This document shows positions 1-12,188 of a stretch of 64,000 nt of DNA, piece by piece. Both the position numbers and the translations under genes were made by a program. The DNA lies in NCBI GenBank assembly GCA_037013685.1, contig CM072884.1, positions 2,542,001 through 2,606,000 of the forward strand, given 5' to 3'. Numbering within the stretch: position 1 is the stretch's first letter; every line of letters starts with the position of its first letter. The notes beneath the pieces were generated by a model that saw only the letters and a list, made by a program, of their open reading frames with translations, was not told the DNA's origin and ran no database searches. This DNA is from Acridotheres tristis. Its lineage: Eukaryota; Chordata; Aves; Passeriformes; Sturnidae.

Positions 1-3000
1 GTGGGTGAAACAACAGGGAGCCCACAGATGGCATCTAATATTTAGGCAGGAAGAAGTCAGCACCAATGTCACAGAGGAAAGTGTTATAAATAGAAAATGT
101 GTCTTGAGAAGAGCTAATTAATTTACAGTGAAGACACTAAGCAAGACAACTGGTGCCAAATTCACGCAGGAATATTTTAAACTGACATTTTTCTCAGCCT
201 TCAGAATAACTCCCATTCTGCTCCAGCATGAGGGAGTGTAAGGAAGCTGTGGGAAGTCTGGTGGTGTTTCCAGCTTTTCTGAGCACAGCTTCTGCCAAAC
301 GAAACTCTGCCTCAGTCTTACAGCATGTGCTGGCAAGGGAGAGAATATGTTCAGCTATCTCATGGCTTTCAGTGGCAGAAAATTCCCCCTCGCTCCTGGG
401 GAAGTGCAGGGATGCAGTCCTGGTGAAAAGCTGTGCACCCACTGTAATTCCTTCAGTGCTGAGGTGGGGCTGCAATCGAGTTAATCAACAACAACAGATG
501 GGTTTGTTCCCTTGTTGGTTGGGTTTTTGGTTTTTTCCCTTGGCACACTTTAAGACCTGGATTTAAGATCTCTGGTTAAATGATACTTCACCTTCCCTCC
601 CACATCTGGCCCTTCCCTTTTGTGCCCTGGGTGCAAATGAATGGCTTGTCTGTTCCCTGTGCCTCGCCTTAAGCCTGAGATCTGTGGCAAAATTTGGCTC
701 CAGTTTGATAAGACCCAGACACAAATTCAATCTGCTGTAACTAAACCTCACCATTTATAAATCTCTTGATGATACTGAGGCTTTAAGCAATTTTTCCCCT
801 CTCTCTGATAGATGGGGCAGAGGCAGGTCTGGTGTGAATGGCAGCTAAACTGTGAGAATGCAGCACAACACTAAGGTCATCTATTTTTTTTTTATATTTA
901 AGTTGAATCACCACAAATTTCTTTCACTTTGCCAGTGCTCTTCATTTTTATGCAGTTAATTTTTTTTTTCATGTTGAATTCAATTATCCAGCTTTAATAT
1001 CTAGAATTTTTTAATTCCCTGTTTGGTAAGTGGGAGGCTCTCAACACTTGTTGAAGGTATGGGTTACATGATTTTGGAATATCTGGGGAAACTTTCCAGG
1101 GCAATAAATCTCTTTCTGCTTGGAATAAATTCACTTATGGTGTATTGTCCTGGGTCTTGCAACAATGCAATCTGGTAGCTCTTGAAAAATAGCCATGTGA
1201 AATGAAGAGACTACAATACTTTGAAAATAAATCTTCCCAATTTTTACTTTAAGGATTTTTTTATAGTTTAATTTGCATGGTCACCTGACTTCTTCAGCCA
1301 CTCTAGTGAGCACAGTAAATGCAGTACCAGTCCTACTCTCTCTATTTTAGCACTTGACAAAGTTGCTGTCTGTTGGACTTATCCCTGGAAATATCATTTA
1401 GATCTCCTTATGCAATACTTTTGTTCTAATGTACATTTTTTTCTCATAGTTTTTGGCCTCAGTGAAATTTCCCTGCTTCCTCCCCCTCCTTTGCCTCTTC
1501 CCCACCTCCAGCTCCAGTCTAAAGCCATATGGACTCCTTCACTCTGAGCACTAACCTTTGATGAATATGCCCTTTATTGCTGCTCACTCCCAGAGTCTGC
1601 AAGGAGCAAGACTGATTTTGCAACTGGTTTATTTCATATCCTAAAATCATCCTGGGTAAGGAGGGATCACAGAAGTTCTGCATCTGAAAGTTGTTTTTCA
1701 CCCGATGAACAAGTTCAGCAGAGTTAATCTCTTCATAAAGCCCGAACCATTCCTTACTAATGAGAACCACGTGCACATCAAATAGCACAGATCCTGGAGA
1801 AAACACTTTGATGCTCCAAATACAGACCATCTTCAGGTTAAATGTTCCAGGAGACCCAGGGTGGTGGGAGAAAGTGGGGGTGCAGAATGGAAAAATGGGG
1901 TTTTGGGGATCAGCATCAAATTGTGTGCAGGGAGACGGGAGCAGGTGACAGCTCAGGTCATTGTGCAGGAACTTTACAGCCCCAGGCTGTCCCCAGAGCA
2001 AAGATCTCCAGAACTCATGTGAAGTGTGTCTTTTCTTGGCTAACACATTGCAATTGGAGGCCAGGAAAAATACCAGGGGTTTGGGGAATTGCTGAAGAAA
2101 TATTTCATACATATTCTAAGTTTTGAGGCGCTATTAAAGCTGATGTCATCACTTGTGGTGTCACTCAGCTCTATGTTCCACTCAGAGTGTAAACCAGAAA
2201 CAAACTTGCCTTCAAACTGGAATGGTTGTTTGGAGGAGTTCAACCACCTGCCTGTGTTTTAGGGGGACTGACCAGGGCTGGGGGAAGGATGGAACAAAAT
2301 CCATTGTGACCAGGAGCACAAAGGGGAAATCACCACCGCAAGCACCCCATGTGCTGTGGCTGGTGGGTAAATGTACAGGCTTTTTGTGGATTTCTGACCA
2401 AGATTAATTACCTCTGCTCTATTGCTCTCTGTAGCATTGCCATGAGCACACAGCTTCACAAGTTCACCATTTGTGCATCTGCGTGTTTACATGAAACGTT
2501 TCAGCTTTATTTCTTGCAATAATTATTCTTTCAGTTCCAAGGACAGCTCTGACATTTATGTCTGTGTAAAAGGATGCACTCCTATTTTCTTTTACTTCTA
2601 ATAGTTAGACCAGTAGCTAATCTGTGTCATATAGCACCCTGCAAATGGATCACTTTTCTGCTTGTGTCCTCAGCTTTGCATGGGGTTACTGTAACATATC
2701 AAAGACACAAATAACTATGTGGGTCAAAATGAAGAATTAGGGCTGAATCCTCAGGTATGTTAGAAGATACACGCAGGATTTTGAAGGTGTGTTTGCACTT
2801 TTGCAGCACTGAGAAGCCATTAGACCCCTGCATAAATGTTGCTGGTGGGTTTTGTTTCTGTGCACTGTCACTGAAGGTTCTGTCCAGCAGACCAGGGTTA
2901 GCAGCACAAAACCTGTCTGGCTCAGATGTGCCTCGTTCTGCAGAGGGGATGAGGCTGTGGATGTGGGGGATATGTGCAGAGCTGGTTTTTTTGGACTACA

Positions 3001-3129
3001 TTCACCTTGGAGTCACTTTTTTTTTTGCTGGAAGGTTGCAGTATGTAGTTAGCCCAGGTCAGGGCACGGCTGATGCTGTTCTGAAGGTCCTTTCCACTTT
3101 GCTCTGTCTCCCTGCCTCCTGCCACTCTC
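1..3129. other. Unique noncoding sequence, no gene seen
   Basis: This stretch has no recognisable coding region, RNA gene or transposon. It holds several short T tracts near 883-892 and 961-970, and a G-rich segment at 1859-1908. A minus-strand open frame of 197 codons covers 1519-2112, but its translation has no domain, signal peptide or family resemblance that I recognise, and I treat it as chance. The base texture (A/T-rich, CpG-poor) fits intron or intergenic DNA. Confidence 0.6.
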
Positions 3130-3270
3130 AGTCCACCTAAGGGAAAGAATTCTGTCAGCTACAGGATCCTAATCAGAACCTGCCCTTCTGCCGTGCCATA
3201 GCTCTTATCTGTAATTGTGCTGTGTGCATCTGCAGCTTTTTATGTTTTAATCACTAATCGAGGGGTGTTG
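3130..3270. promoter_or_regulatory. Candidate conserved noncoding element
   Basis: This short segment is free of low-complexity sequence and contains a GATA-type CTTATCT at 3204-3210, followed by TAATTG-like and CTAATC homeodomain-like words. Dense motif packing in otherwise unique sequence is typical of vertebrate conserved noncoding elements. That is known of the class; the call here is inference, because no alignment was available. Confidence 0.22.
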
Positions 3271-3499
3271 TTCCCTTCTGATCCCTTGCTGTGTCCCCTC
3301 CTGGGCTGGAGACAGTTCAGGTTCCAGAAGCTCCACCTGGAAGCCATCCTGCTGCTGCTGCTCCCCCTGCCTGCCCCGCAGGGAGTGATAGCCTAATGGT
3401 TTACACGTGTATTTCAATTATCTCTTCCCTGCTTTCCAGCCCTGGTACCTGCCGTGCATCCATCATTGTGCAACAGCAGCTTTGGGTGTAGCACCCAGG

Positions 3500-3860
3500 C
3501 TGCATTAAAGCCCTGCTTGATTGATTCCTTATAAAGATTAAGGCTGCTGACATTTTGGTGCCCTAGCTCAGATAGAGCACGCTGGCTTTGATTATTCTCT
3601 GTTCCACCCCAATATAAATCTGAGTCAGTGGAGTTATGCAGATGCAAGGGGAAAATCAGATGTGCTGCCCAGGCCTTTTGATGTCACCAGCTGCCTGCTC
3701 TGATTTGCATCCATTGCTGCAGAAGGAAAACAGGAGCTCACCTTGTAAGCAATCACCCCAATTCAATAATTAATCTAAGAGTGCACAGTCTATGTCATAG
3801 CTGGAATTATTGTGCCAGGTTTCATCACTCTGCCTTCGTTTGTATCTCCCAGGTAACTGG
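3500..3860. promoter_or_regulatory. Candidate conserved noncoding element (PBX, octamer, TAAT motifs)
   Basis: The segment contains a PBX-like TGATTGATT at 3518-3526, a perfect POU octamer ATTTGCAT at 3703-3710, and a run of AATTCAATAATTAATC-type homeodomain words near 3760-3775. It has almost no homopolymer and little CpG. Part of it (about 3610-3675) also resembles an ancient amniote repeat listed separately, so it could be an exapted repeat. Regulatory function is inferred only from motif density and texture. Confidence 0.28.
3610..3675 (+). repeat. Possible ancient amniote interspersed repeat
   Basis: The text around GTCAGTGGAGTTATGCAG, followed about 20 bases later by an AATCAG box and then a GCCCAGG, resembles a recurring amniote repeat core that I recall as a TGACTTCAGTGGAGTTACAC-like word ending in AATCAGGCCC. 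Similar words occur at 13003-13045 and 22435-22497. I am not sure of the family name. The copy is strongly diverged. Confidence 0.35.
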
Positions 3861-4009
3861 CTGTGACAGGGGAAACAATCAGTTGGTTTCCTTCACCAAA
3901 ATGTTCAAATGGAAAACACATTAGGCTTTAGGTGCTAAAAGGGCTTCTGGCGTGAGATGGGGAGGAGAAAGGGTGTGGAAGCCTTGAACCAGTGATGCTC
4001 ACTTTGACA

Positions 4010-4180
4010 ACATTATTGTTATGTAAGCAAAGCCCTCTCAAACTCATTTAATTTTTTGTCTTCCTGCCGCTACAAATAATAAATTTCGTCTTCTGTCACT
4101 GCCCTGTGCTATATAGAAGGGCTTGTTCTGCAGCTGCAAGAAAGCAAAGCATGTTTTATTGAGCACCTCAGTTCAAACCC
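4010..4180. promoter_or_regulatory. Candidate conserved noncoding element
   Basis: This is unique sequence with TTTAATTT, AATAATAAATT and a CAGCTG-type E-box inside GCAGCTGCAAG near 4132. The texture is like a conserved noncoding element, with mixed A/T-rich words and no simple repeats. No coding potential is visible. The call rests on texture and motifs alone. Confidence 0.2.
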
Positions 4181-5129
4181 CTGCAGTGCTGGCCCAAATG
4201 TCACCTGGCTGTGGATCCCAGGCAGAATACTTCTACTGCCGTTTTCCCCTCAAAACATAAAGGAGCTCACTTTGTTTTCCTTTTGTGGCCCATGGAAGGT
4301 CTTAAGGAGCCAAAGAAGCTGAGGGTCTGAGCCACTGGGAAGTTTGGGCACTGACCACTGACAGTCCTGGCTGGAGCTCTGGTGTGGCTGTGATGTTTCC
4401 TGGGGACTTGCAGAGACCTCTAAAATGACCCTGTGGTCTAAAGAGGAAAAATACTCTTGAAAGTTTGGAGAGAAGAGGTGAAGGTCTGGTCTAGGATCCA
4501 ATGTTTTTGGTCCATTCTTCTTGATTCAAATGTTTCACTTGTAAATGGATAAAAAAAAATCCAATATCTATATCATGGGGGCTTTTTTTGGTAGTTTTTG
4601 CTGGATTTTTGGTTGGGTTGTTTTGCTTTTTAATAAAGAAGTAGCAAGGAACCAACTTCTGTTAGGACTGGGACATCTCTGTATGTGCCCAAAGGTATAA
4701 ACATAAGCCTTTATAGGATTTTTCACTCTAAAGATAAAACCAGAAAAGGCTGGGGAACTGAAACTTTTGCAGGTTGAGCCACAGGTAACTATGAAATTTT
4801 AAACCCCCAAGTTAAATTTGGTTTGTGGGTATTTAGAATATAACTTAATTTGAAACCTGGGTCCTGAGGGTTGCAGGAGCTTGTGATGTTGTGACTGGTA
4901 AGCGAGCAGAGGAAATTCTGCCTGTTTGCTCAGCTCTCCCTCACCATGTACCTTTCTCCTCTGTCTCTTCTGATTCATGTTTCCAACCACAAATCACACA
5001 GAAAGATGCCCTCTGTAGGTCATTTATACAGTAGTGATTTACTTGCAGATGCTGCCCCAGGTACTTTTCTGTCAGTGTGTCTTAAATCTCACCCGTGTAG
5101 GAGCTGCAGGCTCGCAGCTCACCAGTTCC
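4181..5129. other. Noncoding sequence with a G/T-rich low-complexity tract
   Basis: The only notable content is a T-rich, G-interrupted tract at about 4579-4635 and a short A tract at 4552-4559. No gene, RNA or transposon was recognised. Short open frames here have no family resemblance. Confidence 0.55.
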
Positions 5130-5640
5130 CTGCCATGGGCAGTCTGTGGCTTCTGATTATAAACCTGCATTACCATATTCTGTGTAATAGTTGCTGTTCA
5201 TTATCTCCTTGCAATTTTCCAGCCCTCTGCCCACCAAGAAAAAAAGAAAAAAAAAATCAGGTCTTCATAAATTGTGAATAAGCTCCTGTCACTTGTGATC
5301 CATTGGTTTGTAGAAAACCATTAATTGTGATTCCTCCTCATTAATTCTGGCTATGAAGATCATGCAGAGCCCAGTGTTGCATTAAGCTTTTTATTGTTGA
5401 GAGGCAGCAGTAAGCCATGACCTTATAAAGCCTAGCAGTCAGTATTTTTATTAGTATGTAAGATATGATGCATTATACCTGCCATTTCTGTGATTTTCAT
5501 GGATGGTTCATAGCTCTTAGGAACTCGGTGCTTGACATTTAAGATGGATACAGCAACAATTAATTTAAAAACACAAACTTCCTGGTATTCTCATTATTGA
5601 ATTAGCACAGTATTGTGAACCACTTGCCTCCTGTGTGTGA
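5130..5640. promoter_or_regulatory. Candidate conserved noncoding block
   Basis: Apart from an A-rich interruption at 5238-5257, this half-kilobase is unique sequence rich in TAAT words, such as ATTAATTGTGATT near 5320 and CATTAATTCTGG near 5339, and CATTATACC near 5471. The pattern recalls developmental enhancers, but this is inference from composition and motifs. No open frame is convincing. Confidence 0.25.
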
Positions 5641-8600
5641 GAAAAAATTCATGAGCTGAACATCAATGTTAATGCTGTTTTGACCTTTGCTGGTTTGTTT
5701 AGGGATGGAACACTTGATGAGATGCTTACATCTTCTGGAAAAAGTGCTCATTTCAGCCAGCTAAATTGACCGGCTTATTGGTATAGTGATGGGGAAAATG
5801 TGCTTCGGGTACAGGTTATAACCTGAACGTTTTGGGATCCAGACCTGCTTGGAAAAAGCAGGAACCTGGTAGCAACAATGGGGGCAGGGTAAAATCTACC
5901 CCTAGCCCCAGCAGCTGGAGGCTGGTGTCAATGAAAAGACTTATTCTGTTGCTTAGAGAACATACTTGGAAGTGTAATGAAAACTCTCAGCTGAGCTGGC
6001 ATAGCCCAGCCATTTTTTAAAAATCACTTTTCTTCCAGTTTTGCCCCAGACTCTGTAGGAATCTTCTATAGTTCCCACTCGTGTCTGGATAAGAAAAGTT
6101 CTCAGTATTGAATTATGTCCCCTCAGAGAGGGCAAGCAGCTGCATAAGATACCCAACAGCCAAGAAGTTTTAGCTCTGTGTACTGTGCAGGAGAGAGAAC
6201 AGCTTTGACATACAATAGATAAGAGAGAGATTGGTTATTTTAGTGCCTGTGTTTATCTTTGAAGCTGTACCAGCAGCCCAAGAAAAGTTGACTCTGCTCT
6301 CACAGTGAGCCCTGCAGCTGCAGGCTTCATCCTCGGAAACCATTATGGGTTTTACCTTCTCTGCAGCTGCTTGTTTGAACTTCCTAGAAATGTTTGAAGG
6401 TATTGGAAGGGGTTCTGGTGCAGAATTTCCTAAACTGACCTCAGTATCTTGAAAGCTGTCTGGAACTGGAGGAGGAGCAGCAGAGTTTTCAGACTTATAT
6501 TTAATTGTGTTTACTTTGTAGTATCTTTATCAAGAATGAGACCCATTTTGAAGAATGAAGCTCCCTTATCGACCCATTTGGATGAAGTTTTCAGGGTCAG
6601 TGATCTGAATGCTAAACTAAAGTAGTTCAGATTTGGATAACAATAGCACAAACTGCTGTGGAAACTGTCAGGTTTAAATTGATCAGGATACAAACAGAGC
6701 TAGTTTGAAAACTAAATAAAGGTTAAAAAAGTGCATGCTAAGCCACCAAGCAGGAATAACAATCATAAAGTGGTATTTAAATAGCTCCATTGGGGGTAAC
6801 TGCTAATTGTTGCTCTTGGGTAAACAGGTAAAAGAAGACAGTAGCCTCAGGCTAAAATATTTCAGCCTTAAGCCAGGCAGAGAGAGACCTTCTGGGTGCC
6901 TCAGCAGCTGCTGTAGGTGTGGGTTCAGCAGTGCCAGAGAGCCTTTCCTGGCCATTCTCCTCCCCAGGCTGTTCCACCAGCCCAGGGCTGCTCTGCCCCG
7001 AGGCAGTGAGCAAGGAAAAGGCCAAGGGCCAGAGATTTTGCTGTTTTTCCTCATCCCCTTCTCCCTGCTGTCCCATCCACAGGCTCAGACCCTGAGCTGG
7101 GTAGGGGCTGCCAGGACAGGGGGGTGCCTGGAGGAGAAGCACTCTGGGCAAGAGACAATTCTGATGTCCTTAAACTGAGAGATCCTGCTCCTTGACAGCA
7201 GGCTGCTCCTTAAAATTGGCATATAAATCGAGTTAACTTTATCAGGATAAAATGTAAGCTTTTTGTCGTCTTTGGAGTCTCAAAACCCTTTTTACTTTTA
7301 TTTTAAAAGGAAGACAAAGGAAGAAATAACTTCTAAGAGAGTTAGCACCGTCTGTGCTGAGCAATGTAGAAGTGCTAGATCTATTATATCAACACTGTAA
7401 GTTTGGCTTGCTGTGTCTCTGCCTAAAAATTCAATCTAATCTGGTGTGATGTATTCCCTGGATGCCATATGAAAAATGAAGAATTTGCCTCTTTAGAAAC
7501 TGCTTCAGTGCTAAGCCAAAATATCCATAAAGCGGCAGCTACTGTTTATCCACTTGCACAGAAACATCCACGATGTTTTACACTTTTTGGATCCAGTTAG
7601 AACAAATGTCACAAGCTGAATAACAAACCTTATTCCCAGAGATCTGCCTTCGTTATTGATGGTGCCTTTAACAAACAGGAAAACAAGTCAAGAGGGTGGG
7701 AGTCCCACCTCCACTCTGATCTCAGCGTGCAGAGGGAAAAAGCAGAGGGATGGAGGAGGACATTGGCAGGACAGCTTCTGACCTTGTGTCCAAAGACTGC
7801 CAAAACTCCACAGGTTTTTTCTTGTTGATAAATGAGATAGCTTTTAAATGCACTGCTATTGCCATTTATTCCCCTTGCTGTTGCCTCACAGCAGAATTGT
7901 GGCAGCTTCCAGGTGATTTCTCTCAAGCACTGGAGGGGAACACTCCACTGCCAGGGAAATCTCTGCACTGATTCATTCACTGTAATATTCCTACCCTTCT
8001 GATCCTCGGGACTTAAATGAACCTTTACTGGCTCTTCAGCCACAGTACGTTGTGTTAATTTATCAATCTAATTAGTTCTTTATATGTCTACTGGAGATTC
8101 TGTTTGGGAACTTGGAGTGGAGCTGGGGGTGATGTGGGAGCTGGACACAGAGCTCTTTCTGGCACAGAAACCAAGCTGTGTCTGTTCAGGGAATGTCCTC
8201 AAACACCCCAAGATGTGTATATGGGAGTTGGTTCGCGTCAAACAACCAAACTGTTCAGGCACAGAGAGCAGCAGGTGCAGGGATTGCTCTCCTGGAAAAC
8301 TTGATGAAAATGTAGGTTATTCTGATGTCACCTGAGGAGCTGACGCCTGACCCTGTGAGGGCTGGTCTGCAGATCCATTTCTTTCCTCTAGAAGGACGTT
8401 TTCTGCTCTAAAGATGTGGGGTTGGCTGAGCACTATGTGCTCTTACCTTTCTGGGCCATCTCTATGTAATACTTGAGCCTTTTGGGTTGGGAAACGTTGC
8501 AAAAGCCATACAGACAATTTATGGCCTACAGTGAGCTGCTGATTTTCCTCTTCTGTTTCAGCCTCTGCTGTCTCTGTTGTGCTTACCCAGAATATTGGAT

Positions 8601-8859
8601 CATAAAAGAGTTGTGTCTTCTATTTGTTGCAGCAACAGGCAATTGAAAGACTAAAATAAATGTAATATTCTCAAAATAAATCTAGGGAAAACCAACAGCC
8701 TATCTTCAGCATTCTGGCAGCCAGTGTTGTATTTATTTTTCTTTGCTGTGAGTCAAACTGTGACTTCTCTCAGCAGAAGGAAGCCAAAAGCATATATTGG
8801 GGTGGTTCTGTGAATAGCTGAAGCATTGATGTAATTCAAAGAAGTGTGTTTTGCCCAGC
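5641..8859. other. Noncoding sequence with a G+C-richer block
   Basis: No gene was recognised. Notable points are a 14-bp perfect palindrome at 5812-5825 and a G+C-richer block at about 6890-7145 with overlapping open frames on both strands. Those frames read as Gly/Pro/Leu/Ser-rich sequence without a domain. The A/T-rich segment at 7240-7460 resembles unique conserved-type sequence. A 137-codon minus-strand frame at 7630-8043 has no recognised family. Confidence 0.55.
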
Positions 8860-8960
8860 TGTTTAGGAGAATATGCTGCATAATTGGTGTACCATAAACA
8901 AAGTGACTATTGGTGAGCACAGCTGTCATTTCTATAGTCAGGCTCGATGGAGAATCTGGG
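8860..8960. promoter_or_regulatory. Candidate conserved noncoding element with forkhead-like site
   Basis: The segment contains ATAAACAAA near 8895-8903, which matches the forkhead-type core RTAAACA, and CATAATTGG just upstream. Flanks are unique. Function is inferred from motif content only, so confidence is low. Confidence 0.18.
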
Positions 8961-10304
8961 AGCCACTTGTTATGAAAATCTGGTGGGTCTGTTTTGTCGT
9001 CCTTAATTTGTAGGCTTCCAGAAGATTCTATAAGATTTCTTGAACAAGCAGAATGTGCTTGTCTTTTGTGCAGGAAAAGCTGTGATCACTTTCCTTATTG
9101 AGATACAGCACTGCTTCTTTGTAGGTGCAAAGGAAAGTAATCAAAGCCAAGTTAATCAGGGCTTTTGAATGTGGGCTGGGGTTTTTTGTGGTTTTGTTTG
9201 TTTGATTTGTTGTTTTATTGGTTTTAAATGATGATAGAAAGTAATTTTTAAACAAACAAGTAGCTTTAAAAAAAGTCATATTCAATGATCACATTTTGGA
9301 AACTTAATGGGCTGAAAGGACCAGGAAATAACTTCTTGGTTCGTATCATTGCCACATATGAGCTGCTTTACTGAGGCTGTGAAATAATAAGAAATTGGTT
9401 TGGGGTTTCTGAAATGTATCCAATTGCAGGAGCTCTCTAAACAAGATATGCTGTAGAAATCATAATGAGCTACTTCTGCTGGTATTGTGATCTTCAAGCC
9501 AGAAAAAAGGGAGAGAATTTCTTGACAGATAGAATTCTTCCACCTCAGGGGATGGGTGTTCATTTATTGGTATGAGGGGTTTTCTGTCTTCAATAAAGTC
9601 ATGTACCACTAACACATCTGGCCTTCTCAAGAGTCCCCCAGTTGGACAGGTTCAATTTGTGGGTAAATGTTGTGGGGCTTGAGCTCTGGATGTGCCCCAA
9701 TGCTCTCCTGCTGTGAACTCCCCAGGGGAAATTGAAGGCTTCCAAAAGTGAAGAGGGAAAGACAAAGCCTAACATTTTTTCTAACTCTCAACCCTGGTAG
9801 CTTTGTGTCCAGCTGAGACCTCTGCTGGCCCCAAAACTCCAAATAAGTGACATGGAGAAAAGACTCTTCTCCCTATATTTCAGTCTGGGGAGGGAATGTC
9901 TCTCTATTATAGGGACCATGTAACAGAAATAAGAGCAGAACAACACCAAACACTGTCCAGTACAGTGAGGATTTTCCTCAGCTTGGGAAGATAACTGGGT
10001 TTTTTTGTTGGAGTTTTGTTTTTTAATCAAAAACTAGAAGAACTTGCAATATGAAGCTAAGCTGTAACTTTGTTAAAAAAGAAACAAAAGAAAAAGAAAA
10101 AAGCACACACACCCCCAAGCCCCCTGAAAATTGGGAATGGGACTGTGAAGAATTTTAATGTATTAGACTTCCCTTGAAAGCCCACAGGCAGCATCCCAGG
10201 TAGCTGTGGAGGAGACCTGATGAGAAACACGTGAGGTGAACCTCTTTGAATAATGATGCCATCTGCAGGAGTTTCCCAGCCATCAGCCCTTGTCCCAGAA
10301 GACC
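8961..10304. other. Noncoding sequence with G/T-rich tracts
   Basis: It contains two T-rich tracts interrupted by G at about 9179-9225 and 9999-10025, and an A-rich tract at 10075-10101 followed by an AC/CCCC run. No gene, RNA or identifiable transposon was found. Minus-strand open frames across the T-rich tracts read as Lys/Asn/Thr-rich low-complexity peptide and are not real genes. Confidence 0.55.
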
Positions 10305-10660
10305 ATTTGTACTTCACAGCATTAATATTCATTAGGTGTAACACCATATGTTGCACAGCAGGATGCATTGCCAGCAGACTGTTTGTCATAAAGCCAGATT
10401 TAATAAAGCATTGTAAAACAAACATTATGATGATAAATACAAAATGACAGGCTAATTAAGAGAATCTTAATTGCCATTTTTCCGTAATAACATTTGTTTA
10501 GTGTGTATCTGTCTTGTGCTAGTACCTTCCTTGTACAGCTTTTCACTTTGTATTAGTTCCATAAGGGAATCTGCACCCTGGATATTTTAAGGCACTTAAT
10601 GTTCTGTTGCAAGAAATAAATTTGAGATTAATCAATTGTTGCTAGACTATAGATGTGCAT
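10305..10660. promoter_or_regulatory. Candidate conserved noncoding element, strong TAAT content
   Basis: This is one of the clearest candidates. Unique sequence runs for about 350 bases with ATTAATATTCATTAGG at its left end, CTAATTAAG at 10452-10460, TCTTAATTG just after it, and CCGTAATAAC further on. The mixture of homeodomain-type words with non-repetitive spacers is characteristic of vertebrate developmental enhancers. I see no coding frame. Deep conservation would be the decisive test. Confidence 0.32.
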
Positions 10661-12188
10661 AACCATCGACCTCCAATCTTGATGAGTGCAAAGAAATCCA
10701 GCCCTGAAATGTCGATTTCAGAGGGGTGTGAGTTTGGTGGGGACAACTTAATGCCCCCTCTTGAGGGAATAATTTGACAATGCAGCAGTTGCATTTCTTT
10801 GGCCAGGCACTGTGCAGTCCTTTTCAGGAGGAGAGCTTTTCAGGGAACAACTTAAATATCGATGGCAATTGTCACATTTCATTGTATAGACTGAAAAGCT
10901 TCTTTTTTTGCTTCCTTCACTAGAGAGGAATTTTATTATTGCTCCAGTGCCCTACACTGGCAGCTTCATGGGAGAGAAAGGGATTTAAAGGATGTGAAAC
11001 GATATTGTGAATTAATGCAGGGAAGTGACACCTATTTTTCTTCTTGCTATTACCTTTTTATCATAGCAGTTGCTGCCAGAGTGCCAGGAAATTAATATAT
11101 CCATCTTCAAACCTGTCAAGGTGGCGAGCTACAAAACTTGCAGAAACTCTTGTAAAAGGAAGATGAGGAAATAAAATCCTATGCCATACAATGTGTATAT
11201 TCAGACAGTTGCCTGACTCTGTCATATGAGGAAGATAAAAAATCATGACTTGAGAAGGCCACAGCAAAACTCATATAGGAAGTTTGCCCATCATATTTGG
11301 GGTTGTAATAGATTTTAGTGTTCATCTTAGTGAGGTCTTCTCTTCCACAGGTGTAATTTCTTCTGTAATGGAGGTTTGGGCTTTTGCCTCTGTGTACTAT
11401 TTTCTTGTTATAACCAAAACCATAGCTATGTATGGATACCTTAAACATGTCACTCATTTCACAAAACAAGCTATCCTTAGGGACAAAAAAGAATGAAAAG
11501 TGTCCAAAAGCTTATAATTCATTAATGCATTTTAGAAAAATTTCTTTTGCTATTGTACCTCAGATTGAAATTTAAATTTACCTTGACTTATAGATTTTGA
11601 AATAGTAGTGTTTCAGAAACTGGATGGCACTGCTTTTTTGTTTGAGGTTTGGCTTGGTTTGGGGTTTTTTGCCTGTGCTGTTAGCCATTTAAAAAATTTT
11701 ACTTAATTTTTGATAAAACTGTCATTGAAAGAGAATAAGCTTGATAAATCTTAAGCTGGGAGAGTTTTTTGTTGTTTGGTGGTGTGGGTTGGTTTGCCTG
11801 TTGTGGAATTTTTGTGTTGTTTTTGAGGTTTTGATTGGTAGGGAGGTTTTTTTCAATAGGAATAGGTGAAAAAGATTTTATTCCTTCTGTGAACACTTCC
11901 TGGGCTGTAATTTACAGTCCTTCCCAGTGTCCCACCTGGATCATCTCCCAGCAGTTCCTTATATAGTGCTTTACTCTTGGTGTTCTCACTGAGTTCTGCT
12001 TCTTTCTGTACCCTTGGGTTCTGACTAGGCTCAGGTTTCCATGTTCTCTCCTTAGCACACATAAATTATCAGTGAAGGATTTTCTAGCTTTATTCTGGTT
12101 TTGGGGGGTTTTTAATCAACTTTCACTCTAGGTTTTAACCTTATTACAGCTCTTACTCCTTCTCTTGGCTTGCTTGTGCTGTCTTCAG
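10661..12188. other. Noncoding sequence, G/T-rich tracts at 11.6-11.9 kb
   Basis: No supportable gene. Opposed open frames at 11179-11496 have no recognised family. Two long G/T-rich, T-dominated tracts lie at about 11634-11670 and 11763-11855. They are made of GGTTTTTTG-like words, and the complementary A/C-rich form appears elsewhere in the window. Confidence 0.55.

Noticed and set aside
1519..2112. Minus-strand open frame of 197 codons, the longest seen
   Set aside because: No domain or family resemblance, no CpG-rich promoter, no splice context. Frames of this size occur by chance in 64 kb of mixed composition.
6890..7145. G+C-richer block considered as an exon or CpG island
   Set aside because: It is nearly free of CpG, and both strands are open through low-complexity Leu/Ser/Pro-type codons. 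That fits composition rather than coding.
7630..8043. Minus-strand 137-codon frame beginning MAEEPVKVHL
   Set aside because: The start looks plausible, but the rest has no domain and the region has no promoter features.
11179..11496. Opposed open frames on both strands (96 and 70 codons)
   Set aside because: The minus-strand peptide looked protein-like at first, but I could not link it to any family and there is no splice or promoter context.
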